64,000 nucleotides of DNA from Streptomyces griseoloalbus. Lineage in GTDB: Bacteria; Actinomycetota; Actinomycetes; Streptomycetales; Streptomycetaceae. Every line of letters begins with the position of its first letter. Positions within the stretch are counted from its first letter, which is position 1. The notes beneath the pieces are model-generated. The model did no database searches and was not told where the DNA came from. It saw nothing but the letters and a program-made list of their open reading frames with translations. The stretch covers positions 56,631 to 120,630 of the forward strand of contig BMUD01000023.1 of the NCBI GenBank assembly GCA_014650015.1, read 5' to 3'. This document shows positions 35,514 to 45,338 of the stretch, one piece after another. The position numbers and the translations under genes are program-made.

Positions 35514-36989
35514 GTGAGCAAGGACGCCGTGAACACGGCAACGGCCGCAGAACCCACCGCGGCGGCCCCGACGCCCGCGGACGCGGGCGACGCCGGCTAC
35601 AGCAAGGACCTCAAGGCCCGCCACGTCAACATGATCGCCATCGGCGGCGCGATCGGCACCGGGCTCTTCCTCGGCGCCGGAGGACGGCTGCGAGACGCCG
35701 GCCCGGCGCTCGCGCTGGCCTACCTGGTCTGCGGAATCTTCGCCTTCTTCGTCGTCCGCGCCCTCGGCGAGCTGGTCCTGTACCGGCCGTCGTCGGGCTC
35801 GTTCGTCTCGTACGCGCGCGAGTTCCTCGGTGAGAAGGGCGCCTACGTCGCCGGGTGGATGTACTTCCTGAACTGGTCGACGACCGGCATCGCCGACATC
35901 ACGGCGATCGCCCTCTACACGCACTACTGGAGCCTGTTCACCGACATCCCGCAGTGGGTGCTCGCGCTGATCGCCCTCGCGGTGGTCCTCGCGGTGAACC
36001 TGATCTCGGTGAAGATCTTCGGCGAGATGGAGTTCTGGTTCGCGATCGTCAAGGTCGCCACCCTCGTCGCCTTCATGGTCGTCGGCATCTTCCTGCTCGC
36101 CACCCAGCACGAGGTGGGCGGCGGCACCCCCGGCCTGAACATGATCACCGACAACGGCGGCGTCCTCCCGCACGGTGTGCTGCCCGTCGTCCTCGTGATG
36201 CAGGGCGTGATCTTCGCGTACGCCGCGCTGGAACTGGTCGGCGTCGCCGCGGGCGAGACCGCCGAACCGGAGAAGGTCGTCCCCCGCGCGGTGAACTCCA
36301 TCATGTGGCGCGTCGGCCTCTTCTACGTCGGCTCCGTCGTGCTGCTCGCCCTCCTGCTGCCCGGCTCGATGTACTCGGCGGACGAGAGCCCCTTCGTCAC
36401 CGTCCTGTCCAAGATCGGTGTCCCGGCGGCCGGCGACGTGATGAACCTCGTCGTCCTCACGGCCGCGATGTCGTCCCTGAACTCCGGTCTGTACTCCACC
36501 GGCCGCATCCTGCGGTCCATGGCCATGGCGGGCTCCGCCCCGAAGTTCACCGCCCACATGAACCGCAGCCAGGTGCCCTACGGCGGCATCCTGCTCACCT
36601 GCGGCGTGTGCGTACTCGGCGTCGGCCTGAACTTCCTCATGCCGGACCAGGCCTTCGAGATCGTGCTGAACGTCGCCTCCCTCGGCATCATCAGCACCTG
36701 GGTGATCATCATGATCTGCCACCTGATCTTCGTCCGCCGCGCCCGCGCCGGCCTGGTCACCCGGCCGTCCTTCCGCCTCCCCGGCAGCCCGGTCACCGAG
36801 ATCGTCACCATCGTCTTCCTGGTCTCCGTCCTGGGCCTCATGTGGAACGACCCCGAGGTCGGACGGAAGACGCTGCTGCTCGTCCCGGTGATCGCGGCGA
36901 TGCTGGTCGCGGGCTGGTACGGCGTCCGGCGCCGGGTCGAACGGACCGCCGCCCGCGAGCCGAACCACCTGACCGGACCCGCGAAGTAG
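35514..36989 (+). CDS. amino acid permease (APC superfamily, AnsP/GabP-like)
   Basis: 491 residues from a GTG. After a 35-residue polar tail comes the family signature SKDLKARHVNMIAIGGAIG and GTGLFLGAGGRL, then 12 predicted membrane helices (FAFFVVRALGELVLYRPSSGSF, AGWMYFLNWSTTGIAD, FAYAALELVGVAAGETAEPEKVVPRAV). The last is the conserved loop of amino-acid:proton symporters. Closest in pattern to asparagine or GABA permeases; the exact substrate is not decidable. It ends at a strong hairpin. Everything immediately downstream looks like accessory DNA. Confidence 0.88.
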   Translation: MSKDAVNTATAAEPTAAAPTPADAGDAGYSKDLKARHVNMIAIGGAIGTGLFLGAGGRLRDAGPALALAYLVCGIFAFFVVRALGELVLYRPSSGSFVSYAREFLGEKGAYVAGWMYFLNWSTTGIADITAIALYTHYWSLFTDIPQWVLALIALAVVLAVNLISVKIFGEMEFWFAIVKVATLVAFMVVGIFLLATQHEVGGGTPGLNMITDNGGVLPHGVLPVVLVMQGVIFAYAALELVGVAAGETAEPEKVVPRAVNSIMWRVGLFYVGSVVLLALLLPGSMYSADESPFVTVLSKIGVPAAGDVMNLVVLTAAMSSLNSGLYSTGRILRSMAMAGSAPKFTAHMNRSQVPYGGILLTCGVCVLGVGLNFLMPDQAFEIVLNVASLGIISTWVIIMICHLIFVRRARAGLVTRPSFRLPGSPVTEIVTIVFLVSVLGLMWNDPEVGRKTLLLVPVIAAMLVAGWYGVRRRVERTAAREPNHLTGPAK

Positions 36990-36992
36990 CGG

Positions 36993-37019
36993 GCCGCAGC
37001 CACTGTCAGTGGCAGCGGC
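36993..37019 (+). terminator. terminator hairpin after the permease
   Basis: GCCGC-A-GCCACTG-T-CAGTGGC-A-GCGGC: a nearly perfect 27-base hairpin immediately after the stop codon, broken only by an A-A pair. No T tract follows. Confidence 0.65.
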
Positions 37020-37031
37020 CACGGTGGCGTC

Positions 37032-37204
37032 ATGCCGGGGATCACATACGTCCGGGGTGACGCCACCGTTCCGTCGGTGAAGGGCGTCAAGATCGTCGCC
37101 CACGTCCGCAACGACCTCGGGGGCTGGGGGAAGGGCTTCGTCCTGGCCCTGTCCCGCCGCTGGCCCGAACCGGAAGCCGCCTACCGCGCCTGGCACCCAT
37201 CCAC
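37032..37204 (+). pseudogene. macro-domain protein fragment
   Basis: From the ATG the frame reads ITYVRGDATVPSVKGVKIVA, HVRNDLGGWGKGFVLALSRRWPEPEAAYRAW, the first third of a bacterial macro domain (ADP-ribose binding; the GGWGKGFV loop is typical). After YRAWH the similarity stops and the frame continues into unrelated sequence. The remaining 80 or so residues of the domain are not found downstream in any frame. So it is a 3'-truncated pseudogene at the edge of the accessory patch. Confidence 0.7.
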
Positions 37205-37641
37205 TCGCGCCACTGACCGCCAGACGAGCGCACTGCGCCTTCTCCTTACTGCTGGGACCAGTGGTTCACCCCACCCGGCCCTCTGGACGCCACCGTGCCG
37301 GACCCGTGCCCCGACGACGGGCCAGAAAGGGGGACCGGTCACGAAACTGAGACAGCGTCACCCCTCATGCAATAACGCCCCGGGACAGCGATACCCCGCG
37401 GTTCTCTCACGCCCAGGACAGCGGCCCCACACTCCCTCAACCACCACTGACCAGCAGTAACACCCCCAGGCCCGCTGTCACTCACCCACTGTCCCGAAAC
37501 CGAGAGAGCGCAACCAGCGCGCCCACTCACACCTTGGCCCCAGCGCCCCGAGCACGGATGCGCTCGCCTCCTCGTTACCGGAGCCGTCCTTGCTCACGCG
37601 GCTCGTCCACCTTCGAGGCCGGTTGGCGGTGCCCGTCGTAC
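37205..37641. other. 437-base gap without a gene
   Basis: Lower in GC than its surroundings. It contains no coding sequence, tRNA or clear repeat that I can support. It separates the macro-domain fragment from the convergently oriented GH10 gene and probably represents scar DNA from insertion or deletion. Confidence 0.5.
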
Positions 37642-39360
37642 CTATCCAGTATCTGAGCGGCGAGCGTCGTCCAGGACGTCACGCAGTGCCCAGTAGGCAG
37701 GTTTCGCCTCGTATGTCGCGTCCCAGGGAAGAGCGTTTCCCGGACTCGGGGGATAGTGTCGCAGGTCAGCCGTGGAGCCGTACTTGTCGGTGAAACCCCA
37801 GGTCGAGAACGAGGTGCAGTTGGGTTCCTCGCTGCAGACGGCGAGTTTCCCCGCCAGTTGGCGGGCCTGGACGTCCTCTTCGTCCTCGTCGACGAGGACG
37901 TCCGCCTCCGAGACCCGGGCCTTCAGGCCGAGCCCGGCCAAAGCCCGGACCTTGCGTCGGAAGACCTCGGGGTCGGTACGGTCGCCGACGGCGTATTCGT
38001 GGTCCTGGAAACCGACGCCATCGATCGGAACGCCCCGCTCCTTCAACCGGATCAGCAGCGCGTAGAGGGCATCCCAGCGTGGACCGTCCTCCTCCACCCC
38101 GTACTCGTTGAGGTACAGCACCGCGTGCGGGTCGGCCTCGCGGGCAGCATGGAAGGCGATGTCGATGTATTGCTCACCCATCGCTTCGAACCACAACTGT
38201 GGCCGCACGCCCCGGTTGCCGTTGGAGTAGTCCTCGTCCTCGTCGGACATGGGCTCGTTCACCACGTCCCATTCCGCCACCTTCCCCCGGAAGTGGCCCG
38301 CTACCGCGCGTATGTGCTCCACCATGACGCGCCTGCGTTGCTCGTGCGTCATCTCGGCGCGCATCCATGCGGGCAGGGCTTCGAACCAGACGAGGGTGTG
38401 GGCGTGCACCTTCATCCTGTTGGCCTCGGCGAAGTCCACCAAGGTATCGCCTTCCGCGAACGCGAACACGCCGCGTCGAGGCTGGACGAACTGCGGCTTG
38501 AAGTCGTTCTCCGGCGTAAGCATGGAGAACTCCTCACCCGCCGTCCGGCGGTAGGCGCTGTCAGTCAGCAAGGGGCCCGCGGCCAGGGCGGTTCCCATAC
38601 GGATCGGGCGTGGGAGAACCGCCGCCAGATCACGCATCGCATCGCTGGACCGGGGCACTCGCAGACCAGGCGCGTCCACGACGGACATCCGGCCCCGTCC
38701 CAGTGACCGCGCGTGGAGATCGCTGAGGGTCCAGCCCTTCCCGCGGGCTCCCGCATCCGCGCCGAACCAGATGCGGCCGTGGCCGAAGACGTCCCGCGCG
38801 GGAACGGTTCCCACGACCCTGCCGTTGGCCTCCAGCACAATCCTGTTCGCGCGGACTTCGACGGCGAGGCGGACTTCGAGCCCCAGGCCGCTCCCGAAGG
38901 TCCGGGTCATCGCGGGTCTGTCGGAGTCCCCGTCCCAGCGGTCGATCCGGAGCCTCCCGCCGACCACGCCGATGCGCACGCCGCGCCGTTCGTAGCGCCA
39001 TTCGTCGTAGATGACCGGCGTCTCACCGTACAGATGCAGGTAGGCATCCGTGTCATCCGCACGCCGCAGGCCGGCTTCGATCCGGACATCCCCTCGGAAC
39101 ACCATGTGAGGACCGCGCAGGTTCACCGGTGGGTTCGGCTGTCCGCCGGTACCGTCCTGGTGTGTGACGCGCCGGTCGAGGGGGGTGACCCGTATCCCTG
39201 CGTGCGTGGGCTTCCCGCCGGCGAAGTGAGCCCAGTCCCTGCCGTTCAGGAGGTCCTCCACAGGTCCCCCCGCGGGCGCGGAGGTGCCGGCACGGTCCCC
39301 CGAGACACCAGCGACCAAGGCACACACAACCGCGATGACAGCGCTCTTTCGAAACCGCAT
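37642..39360 (-). CDS. secreted GH10 glycoside hydrolase with N-terminal lectin-like domain
   Basis: 572 residues from the ATG at 39360 (GGAG 11 bases upstream; GTG 39372 is in frame). A signal peptide (MRFRKSAVIAVVCALVAGVSG) is followed by a beta-sandwich of about 150 residues (YLHLYGETPVIYDEWRYERRG, WFGADAGARGKGWTLSDLHA) resembling concanavalin/LamG folds. From about 240 comes a GH10 barrel: LTPENDFKPQ, HAHTLVWFEALPAWM, the acid/base WDVVNEPMSDED, and the nucleophile region ARVSEADVLVDED. SEAD replaces the common TELD motif, so it is a divergent GH10 enzyme. Codons are less GC-biased than in neighbouring genes, suggesting transfer. Confidence 0.85.
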   Translation of the reverse strand: MRFRKSAVIAVVCALVAGVSGDRAGTSAPAGGPVEDLLNGRDWAHFAGGKPTHAGIRVTPLDRRVTHQDGTGGQPNPPVNLRGPHMVFRGDVRIEAGLRRADDTDAYLHLYGETPVIYDEWRYERRGVRIGVVGGRLRIDRWDGDSDRPAMTRTFGSGLGLEVRLAVEVRANRIVLEANGRVVGTVPARDVFGHGRIWFGADAGARGKGWTLSDLHARSLGRGRMSVVDAPGLRVPRSSDAMRDLAAVLPRPIRMGTALAAGPLLTDSAYRRTAGEEFSMLTPENDFKPQFVQPRRGVFAFAEGDTLVDFAEANRMKVHAHTLVWFEALPAWMRAEMTHEQRRRVMVEHIRAVAGHFRGKVAEWDVVNEPMSDEDEDYSNGNRGVRPQLWFEAMGEQYIDIAFHAAREADPHAVLYLNEYGVEEDGPRWDALYALLIRLKERGVPIDGVGFQDHEYAVGDRTDPEVFRRKVRALAGLGLKARVSEADVLVDEDEEDVQARQLAGKLAVCSEEPNCTSFSTWGFTDKYGSTADLRHYPPSPGNALPWDATYEAKPAYWALRDVLDDARRSDTG

Positions 39361-40014
39361 GAACAGCAGCACTCCGTATCCTCAGCCCGTCTCCCGACGG
39401 CACCGCCGCCCTCAGCCACACCGTCGCCGAGCACCGCCCTCCCCAGCCGCGGCAAGAACGGTGCGCAACCGATCGCGCCGCCCCGCTGTGACTGATCGCC
39501 ATTGTCTCAGGTGCGAGTGAGGGCCCGCCGGCCGAGGAGCGTTCGGGAACGACGGCCGGAAAGCGGTCGGTACGTACGGCCTACCTCGCCACCCGTCCGG
39601 CAGCCGAGGAACAGGCCCGCCAGAAGGACGAGTTGGTCGCCGAGATCCGGCACACCCACGACGCGTCGCGGCGGGCCTGCGGAGCCCCGAGGACCACAGC
39701 CGCGCTGCAGTCGCCCCGGACCGGCGCCGCCTGACGGCGGCAGCCCAAGAGATCAGGACCGGCAGACCCATGAGACCGGCCGCACCGAACAGGCCTGCCG
39801 CGTCGACATCGCCGAGGAGTGCCCCGAGCGCCACGAGATCGAAAACGGTGGCAGCTCCCCAGCGCCCGCCCACCGAACCCCAGTCGCGGACGGCCGGCGA
39901 CAGCTCGAGCGCCGCCACGCACTACCGGACCCAGGGGCGATACCGGCCACGCAGCCCTTACGGTTCGTCAGCCGCCCCTTTCTGCAGGCGGGTTGACCGA
40001 TGTACCGTCCGCGC
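39361..40014. other. 654-base gap with degraded mobile DNA
   Basis: Holds the IS3 transposase scrap at 39570-39710 and otherwise only open frames without recognisable domains. A minus-strand frame at 39756-39918 contains a hydrophobic stretch (FDLVALGALLGDV) that may be the relic of a membrane protein gene, but no complete gene is supported. Confidence 0.5.
39570..39710 (+). mobile_element. IS3-family transposase (OrfB) fragment
   Basis: The frame gives a 47-residue piece with DELVAEIRHTHDASRRACG and APRTTAAL, the conserved start of IS3 OrfB just before the DDE domain (usual form: EIRxVHxxSRxxYGxPR). No start codon, no DDE residues and no terminal repeats remain, so it is a relic. It marks past insertion activity between the GH10 gene and the peptidase gene. 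Confidence 0.6.
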
Positions 40015-41970
40015 ATGTCGAAACGCACGCGCTTGACGACCTGGAGACCGCTCGCGACGGTGGCCGCCGCCGCCCTGACGGCCACCCTGCTGGCCCCCGC
40101 CGCCGCAGAGGCCGCGCCGCGCGAGAGCCTGCCCGTCCACTCCTACGCCGACGCCGTCCGCGAGGCCGTCTGGGTGGACACCGGCCTCGACGAGGACGAG
40201 GACGGCAGGACCGACCGCGTCGCCGTCGACATCGTCCGGCCCCGCGAACCCGCGCAGCAGGGCCGTAAGGTTCCCGTGATCATGGACGCCAGCCCGTACT
40301 ACTCCTGCTGCGGGCGCGGCAACGAGAGCCAGAAGAAGACCTACGACGCGAACGGCGACGTCGTGCAGATGCCGCTGTTCTACGACAACTACTTCGTGCC
40401 GCGCGGCTACGCCGTCGTCGGCGTCGACCTGGCCGGAACCAACCGGTCCGACGGCTGCGTGGACGTGGGGGGCCGCTCCGACATCCAGTCCGCGAAGGCG
40501 GTCGTCGACTGGCTCAACGGCCGTGGCAAGGCCTACACCACCCGCACTGGAACCGAGCGGGCCGAGGCCGACTGGACCAACGGCCGCACCGGCATGATCG
40601 GCAAGAGCTGGGACGGCACCATCGCCAACGGCGTCGCCGCGACCGGCGTCGAGGGCCTGGAGACCATCGTCCCGATCGCCGCCATCTCCTCCTGGTACGA
40701 CTACTACTTCAGCCAGGGCGCCCCGCTGTACGACTCCGGCCCCGACTGGCTGTCGAACTACGTCGAGAGCCCCGACGCCCGCGCCCGGTGCGCCGCGGTC
40801 CAGCGCGACATCGTCGAGGGCGCCCCGCGCACCGGCGACTGGACGCCGCTGTGGACCGAACGCGACTACGTGCGCGCCGCGAAGAACGTGAAGGCCAGCG
40901 TCTTCCTGGTGCACGGCATGCAGGACCTGAACGTGCGCATGCAGCACGTCGGCCCGTGGTGGGACGCCCTGGCGAAGAACGGGGTGCAGCGCAAGATCTG
41001 GCTCTCCCAGACCGGCCACGTCGACCCCTTCGACTTCCGCCGCGCCGACTGGGTCGACACCCTGCACCGCTGGTTCGACCACGAACTCCTCGGCCTCGAC
41101 AACGGGATCGACCGCGAGCCCGTGGCCGACATCGAACGCCGGCCCGACCAGTGGGTCACCTCGACGACCTGGCCGCCGCGCGGCACCGGTACCGCGACCC
41201 TGCGCCCCGCCCGGGGCACCGAGGCCGGCGTCGGAACCCTGGGCCTTCGCGGGGGCACGGGCACCGAGGCCTTCACCGACGACCCGCGGCTGAGCGAGAC
41301 CGACTGGGCCGCCCGTGTCGACCTCCCGACCCCGGACAAGGCGGGCTTCGTCACCGGACCGCTCACCCGCGACCTGCGCCTGTCCGGCGCCTCCCGGGTC
41401 ACCGTCACCGCCACCCCCACCACCCCGACGGCACATCTCTCCGCCGTCCTCGTGGACCTCGGCCCCGACACCATCCGCGACTACGCCGACGACGGCGAGG
41501 GCATCACCACCCTCACCGAGCGCACCTGCTGGGGCCCGAGCACGGCCGGGGACAGCTCCTGCTTCAAGGAGACCGGCGCCAGGACCACCGACGTCGACCA
41601 CACGATCGTCAGCCGCGGCTGGGCCGACCTCGGCCACCACGCCGGCGACGGCGAGGGCGACCCGCTCACCCCGGGCGAGCGGTACACGATCACCCTCGAT
41701 CTCGCGGCCACCGACCACGTCGTCCCCGAGGGCCACCGCCTGGCGCTGATCGTCGCCGGCACCGACCGGGGGCTGATCGATCCCCCGGCCGACACCCCGA
41801 CCCTCACCCTCGATCTGGCCCGCACCTTCGCGCAGGTCCCGTTCGTCGGCGGCACGGCCGCCTTCGCCCGCGCCACCGCCGGCTCCCACGCCACGGCCCC
41901 GGACACGGTCCTTGACGGCGTACGCCGACCGGGCCTCACCGCCCACCGCGTCCCGGGGGAGGCCGGATGA
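40015..41970 (+). CDS. secreted X-Pro dipeptidyl-peptidase / CocE family S15 hydrolase
   Basis: 651 residues. ATG 40015 is chosen over 40000 because it gives a compact signal peptide ([20 protein letters not shown] to AEAA). The alpha/beta-hydrolase core has the nucleophile motif [12 protein letters not shown] (Ser), the acid in [11 protein letters not shown] (Asp) and the base in [11 protein letters not shown] (His). The C-terminal jelly-roll domain (about 430-640; [38 protein letters not shown]) is typical of S15/CocE enzymes. It probably releases X-Pro dipeptides from peptides outside the cell. It overlaps the following carboxypeptidase gene as ATGA. Confidence 0.9.
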   Translation: MSKRTRLTTWRPLATVAAAALTATLLAPAAAEAAPRESLPVHSYADAVREAVWVDTGLDEDEDGRTDRVAVDIVRPREPAQQGRKVPVIMDASPYYSCCGRGNESQKKTYDANGDVVQMPLFYDNYFVPRGYAVVGVDLAGTNRSDGCVDVGGRSDIQSAKAVVDWLNGRGKAYTTRTGTERAEADWTNGRTGMIGKSWDGTIANGVAATGVEGLETIVPIAAISSWYDYYFSQGAPLYDSGPDWLSNYVESPDARARCAAVQRDIVEGAPRTGDWTPLWTERDYVRAAKNVKASVFLVHGMQDLNVRMQHVGPWWDALAKNGVQRKIWLSQTGHVDPFDFRRADWVDTLHRWFDHELLGLDNGIDREPVADIERRPDQWVTSTTWPPRGTGTATLRPARGTEAGVGTLGLRGGTGTEAFTDDPRLSETDWAARVDLPTPDKAGFVTGPLTRDLRLSGASRVTVTATPTTPTAHLSAVLVDLGPDTIRDYADDGEGITTLTERTCWGPSTAGDSSCFKETGARTTDVDHTIVSRGWADLGHHAGDGEGDPLTPGERYTITLDLAATDHVVPEGHRLALIVAGTDRGLIDPPADTPTLTLDLARTFAQVPFVGGTAAFARATAGSHATAPDTVLDGVRRPGLTAHRVPGEAG

Positions 41971-43235
41971 AGCGCGCCCTGATCGTCGCCGCGGCCATCC
42001 TCGCGGCCTCCCTCGTCACCGCCCCGGCCGCGCAGGCGGGCGACTCCCCGCCGCGCACCGGCTTCGAGCGGAGCGACGGCGCCCGCTGGACCACCCAGCC
42101 CGAGGAGCAGCGGTTCCTCGCGGCCGTCGACCGGGGGAGCAGCCGGGTCTCCGTCAGCCGTATCGGCACGACGCGACAGGACCGCCCGCTCCAACTCGTC
42201 CGTATCGGCACCCGCCCCGCCGCCCACACGATGCTGCTCGTGTGCAGCCAGCACGGCGACGAACCCTCCGGCCGCGAGGCCTGCCTCACCACCATCCGCG
42301 ACCTGGCCTTCGCCGAGGACCGGCGCACCCGCCGCTTCCTGGAGCGCACCACGGTGCTCGTCGTCCCCACCGCCAACCCCGACGGCCGCGCCGCCGACAC
42401 CCGTGGCAACAGCGACGGCGTCGACATCAACCGCGACCACCTCGCCCTGCGGACCGCCGAGGGCCGCGCCCTGGCCGCGGTCGTCCGCGACCGGCGCCCC
42501 GACGTGATCTACGACCTGCACGAGTACGGCGCCACCCCGCCGTACTACGACGAGGATCTGTTCGACCTGTGGCCGCGCAACCTCAACACCCACCCCGCCG
42601 TCCACGACGCGGCGCAGACCCTGTCCCGTGACCATGTCCGCCCGGCCGCCGGCGCCGCCGGGTACTCGACCGGCACCTATGGCATCTGGACCGACCCCGC
42701 CACCGGTGAACCGATCCGGCAGACCGCCGGCGACGGGCAGGAACGCATCCTGCGCAACATGTCCGGAATCAAACACGGCGTCGGCCTGCTCATCGAGAGC
42801 CGTGTCGACCCCCTCACCGACGCGGAGCAGGCCGACGAGGCGCTGAACAACCGGCGCAGGGTCAACTCCCAGCTCGCCGCGCTCGACGGCCTGGTCCGCT
42901 TCGCCGGGGAACGCCGCGGAGAGGTCGAGGCGGCCACGGCCGACGCCCGCACCGCCGGGTACGCCGACACGGGCCCCGTCCACCTGGGCGGCGCCGACAA
43001 CGACCCGCCGGAACCGTCCGAGGTGATCGCCGACCCGCCGTGCGGCTACCGCCTCACAGCCGCTCAGTACGCGGACGTCGGGGACGAGCTGGCCCTGCAC
43101 GGCGTTCGCGTACGCCCGGCCGGCGACGGCGTACTCGTACCGCTGCGGCAGTCGCTGCGCGCGCTCGTTCCGCTGCTCCTGGACGAGCGGGCCTCATACC
43201 ACCTGGTGGAGGGGGAGCCAGACACGTCGTGCTGA
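41967..43235 (+). CDS. secreted M14 family zinc carboxypeptidase
   Basis: 422 residues, with a GGGGGAGG ribosome site inside the upstream gene. Signal peptide [20 protein letters not shown] to AQA. M14 metal ligands: [12 protein letters not shown] (His and Glu) and IYDLHEYG (His); arginine and asparagine binding [23 protein letters not shown]; the catalytic Glu probably in GLLIESR. It removes C-terminal residues from peptides or cleaves cell-wall peptide. Together with the S15 peptidase it forms an extracellular peptide-degradation operon. Confidence 0.88.
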   Translation: MKRALIVAAAILAASLVTAPAAQAGDSPPRTGFERSDGARWTTQPEEQRFLAAVDRGSSRVSVSRIGTTRQDRPLQLVRIGTRPAAHTMLLVCSQHGDEPSGREACLTTIRDLAFAEDRRTRRFLERTTVLVVPTANPDGRAADTRGNSDGVDINRDHLALRTAEGRALAAVVRDRRPDVIYDLHEYGATPPYYDEDLFDLWPRNLNTHPAVHDAAQTLSRDHVRPAAGAAGYSTGTYGIWTDPATGEPIRQTAGDGQERILRNMSGIKHGVGLLIESRVDPLTDAEQADEALNNRRRVNSQLAALDGLVRFAGERRGEVEAATADARTAGYADTGPVHLGGADNDPPEPSEVIADPPCGYRLTAAQYADVGDELALHGVRVRPAGDGVLVPLRQSLRALVPLLLDERASYHLVEGEPDTSC

Positions 43236-43318
43236 GTAGGTGAGTTTTGCGCCAAAGGTGGTAGGGGCGTACCGGGAGGAGTTCTCTTCGCCCACGGCTC
43301 TGATGAAAGGTGCCGCCT

Positions 43319-45040
43319 GTGACGCAGGACCAGCACAGTGACAAGGACCCGACGGCAGGTCCCCTGCCGGGCTCCGAAGCGGGCCTGCCCGGCCGGGGGC
43401 GTCCCCAGACCGACCGGGTGGTGTTCGGCGTCACGGCCGTGCTCACCCTGGCGTTCGTGCTCTGGGGCGCCGTCGGGACCGACTCGCTCGAAGATGCCTC
43501 CAGCACCATGCTCGGGGGCCTGATGCACAACGGCGGCTGGGCGTTCATGCTGGCCGCCTCCGGCTTCGTCGTCTTCGCCCTCTGGCTCGCGGCCAGCCGC
43601 TACGGCCGGATCCACCTCGGCGCCGAGGGCGAGGAACCGGAGTTCCGCACCGTCTCGTGGGTCGCGATGATGTTCAGCGCGGGCATGGGAATCGGTCTGA
43701 TGTTCTACGGTGTCAGCGAGCCGCTGGGGCACTACATCACGCCTCCGCCCGGCACCGATCCGGCCGACTCCGGCGACCGCATGGAGACGGCCATGGCGAC
43801 CACCCTCTTCCACTGGACGCTCCATCCGTGGGCCATCTACGCCGTGGTCGGCCTCGCCATCGCCTACAGCACCTTCCGCAGGCGCCGCCGTCAGACCATC
43901 AGCGCCGTGTTCACCCCGCTGATCGGGTCGAAGAACGCCAATGGCATCGGGGGCCGGGTCATCGACATGCTCGCCATCGTCGCGACCGTGTTCGGCTCGG
44001 CGGCCTCGCTGGGCCTGGGCGCGCTGCAGATCGGCTCCGGTGTGCAGGAGCTGGGCTGGATGGAGAAGGTGAGCACGGGGCTGCTGGTCAGCATCATCGC
44101 GGTGCTGACGGTTGCGTTCGTCGCGTCCGCGATCTCCGGGGTGGAGAGGGGCATCCAGTGGCTGTCCAACATCAACATGGTGCTGGCGCTGGTGCTCGCC
44201 CTGTTCGTGTTCGCGGCCGGCCCGACGATCGTCGTCCTCGACCTGCTGCCCACCTCGGTCTTCTCCTACCTGGGAGATCTCCCGCAGCTGGCCGGGCGCA
44301 CCGAGGCCAGCGGCGGCGAGGGCGTCGCGGACTGGCTGGGCAGCTGGACCGTCTTCTACTGGGCGTGGTGGATCTCCTGGACGCCCTTCGTCGGCATGTT
44401 CATCGCCCGTATCAGCCGGGGCCGCACGATCCGCCAGTTCATCGGCGGGGTCATCCTCGTGCCCAGCACGGTCAGCCTGGTCTGGTTCGCGGTCTTCGGC
44501 GGTTCGGCGATGAAGCTTCAGGAGCAGGGGCGGCTCGGTGAGGAGTCCACGCCCGAGGGCCAGCTCTTCGCGGTGCTGCAGCAGTTCCCCATCGCCACGG
44601 CCGCGAGTCTGCTGGTGATGATCCTCGTCGGCATCTTCTTCGTCTCGGGCGCGGACGCGGCCTCGATCGTCATGGGCACCCTCTCGCAGAGGGGTGCGCT
44701 CGAACCGGGCCGTCTGGTCGTGGTGTTCTGGGGCGTGGTCACCGGCGCCGTCGCGGCGATCATGCTGCTCGTCGGCAGCGGCCAGGGTGACGCGCTGACC
44801 GGCCTGCAGAACCTCACGATCCTCGCGGCGGCGCCGTTCGTCGTCGTGATGATCTTCATGTGCGTGGCCCTCATGCGCGACCTGCGCCGCGACCCGCTCA
44901 TCGTGCGCGGCGAGATGGGCTCCGAGGCGGTGGAGCTGGCGGTCATCGAGGGGCACAAGCAGTACGACGGCGAATTCGAACTCCGCATCGGCCCCGGCCG
45001 CGGCCCGGACGTGGAGGGCGACCCCATCGGCAAACACTGA
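43319..45040 (+). CDS. BCCT-family transporter (glycine betaine/choline/carnitine)
   Basis: 573 residues from the GTG with AAAGG 8 bases upstream. Twelve predicted membrane helices; the family's sodium/substrate segment reads SAGMGIGLMFYGVSEPLGHY. The signature tryptophan stretch is WAWWISWTPFVGMFIARISRG and RTIRQFIGGVILVP. The C-terminal tail is charged (GHKQYDGEFELRIG), possibly an osmosensing tail as in BetP. It imports a compatible solute or quaternary amine by sodium or proton symport. No partner genes nearby. Confidence 0.92.
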   Translation: MTQDQHSDKDPTAGPLPGSEAGLPGRGRPQTDRVVFGVTAVLTLAFVLWGAVGTDSLEDASSTMLGGLMHNGGWAFMLAASGFVVFALWLAASRYGRIHLGAEGEEPEFRTVSWVAMMFSAGMGIGLMFYGVSEPLGHYITPPPGTDPADSGDRMETAMATTLFHWTLHPWAIYAVVGLAIAYSTFRRRRRQTISAVFTPLIGSKNANGIGGRVIDMLAIVATVFGSAASLGLGALQIGSGVQELGWMEKVSTGLLVSIIAVLTVAFVASAISGVERGIQWLSNINMVLALVLALFVFAAGPTIVVLDLLPTSVFSYLGDLPQLAGRTEASGGEGVADWLGSWTVFYWAWWISWTPFVGMFIARISRGRTIRQFIGGVILVPSTVSLVWFAVFGGSAMKLQEQGRLGEESTPEGQLFAVLQQFPIATAASLLVMILVGIFFVSGADAASIVMGTLSQRGALEPGRLVVVFWGVVTGAVAAIMLLVGSGQGDALTGLQNLTILAAAPFVVVMIFMCVALMRDLRRDPLIVRGEMGSEAVELAVIEGHKQYDGEFELRIGPGRGPDVEGDPIGKH

Positions 45041-45113
45041 CCGCCCACGCCGGCCCGCGAAGCCGACCGGCCGTCCGCCAAGGCCGCCCGCGGCCCGGCC
45101 GCCGACGGTCCGC

Positions 45114-45151
45114 GGGCCCGGCGGGTCGCACCGGGCCCGGCGGGTCGCACC
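45114..45151. repeat. perfect 19-bp tandem duplication
   Basis: GGGCCCGGCGGGTCGCACC occurs twice with no gap in the 298-base intergenic region between the BCCT and amino-acid-oxidase genes. The surrounding 100 bases are almost pure G and C with further partial GGGCC repeats and can form strong hairpins, perhaps acting as a terminator for both convergent genes. Confidence 0.6.
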
Positions 45152-45338
45152 GGGCCGGGCGCGGCCCGCAGCGGGCTGCCGCGCCGGGCCCGCCCCGTCC
45201 GGGCCGCGCGCGCTCAACCGGGCCGCGGCGGGGCGGGGTCACGGGACACTCGCCGGGTCATGGCGCTCGGGCCGCGGACCGACGCCGCCCGGGGCCGCCC
45301 CGCGGGGGCGCGGGCCCGGCCGTGCCGCCGCCCCGCCC

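Noticed and set aside
37205-37460. Continuation of the macro-domain frame to 37460
   Set aside because: After YRAWH the sequence loses all macro-domain character, so the extension is read-through of non-coding DNA.
39412-39918. Minus-strand 168-codon frame with a hydrophobic stretch
   Set aside because: It crosses the GH10 upstream region and the IS3 relic and lacks a start signal or recognisable family.
41481-43100. Long minus-strand open frame antisense to the peptidase genes
   Set aside because: Composition is Gly/Val/Arg-rich with no motif, and it mirrors two well-supported plus-strand genes.
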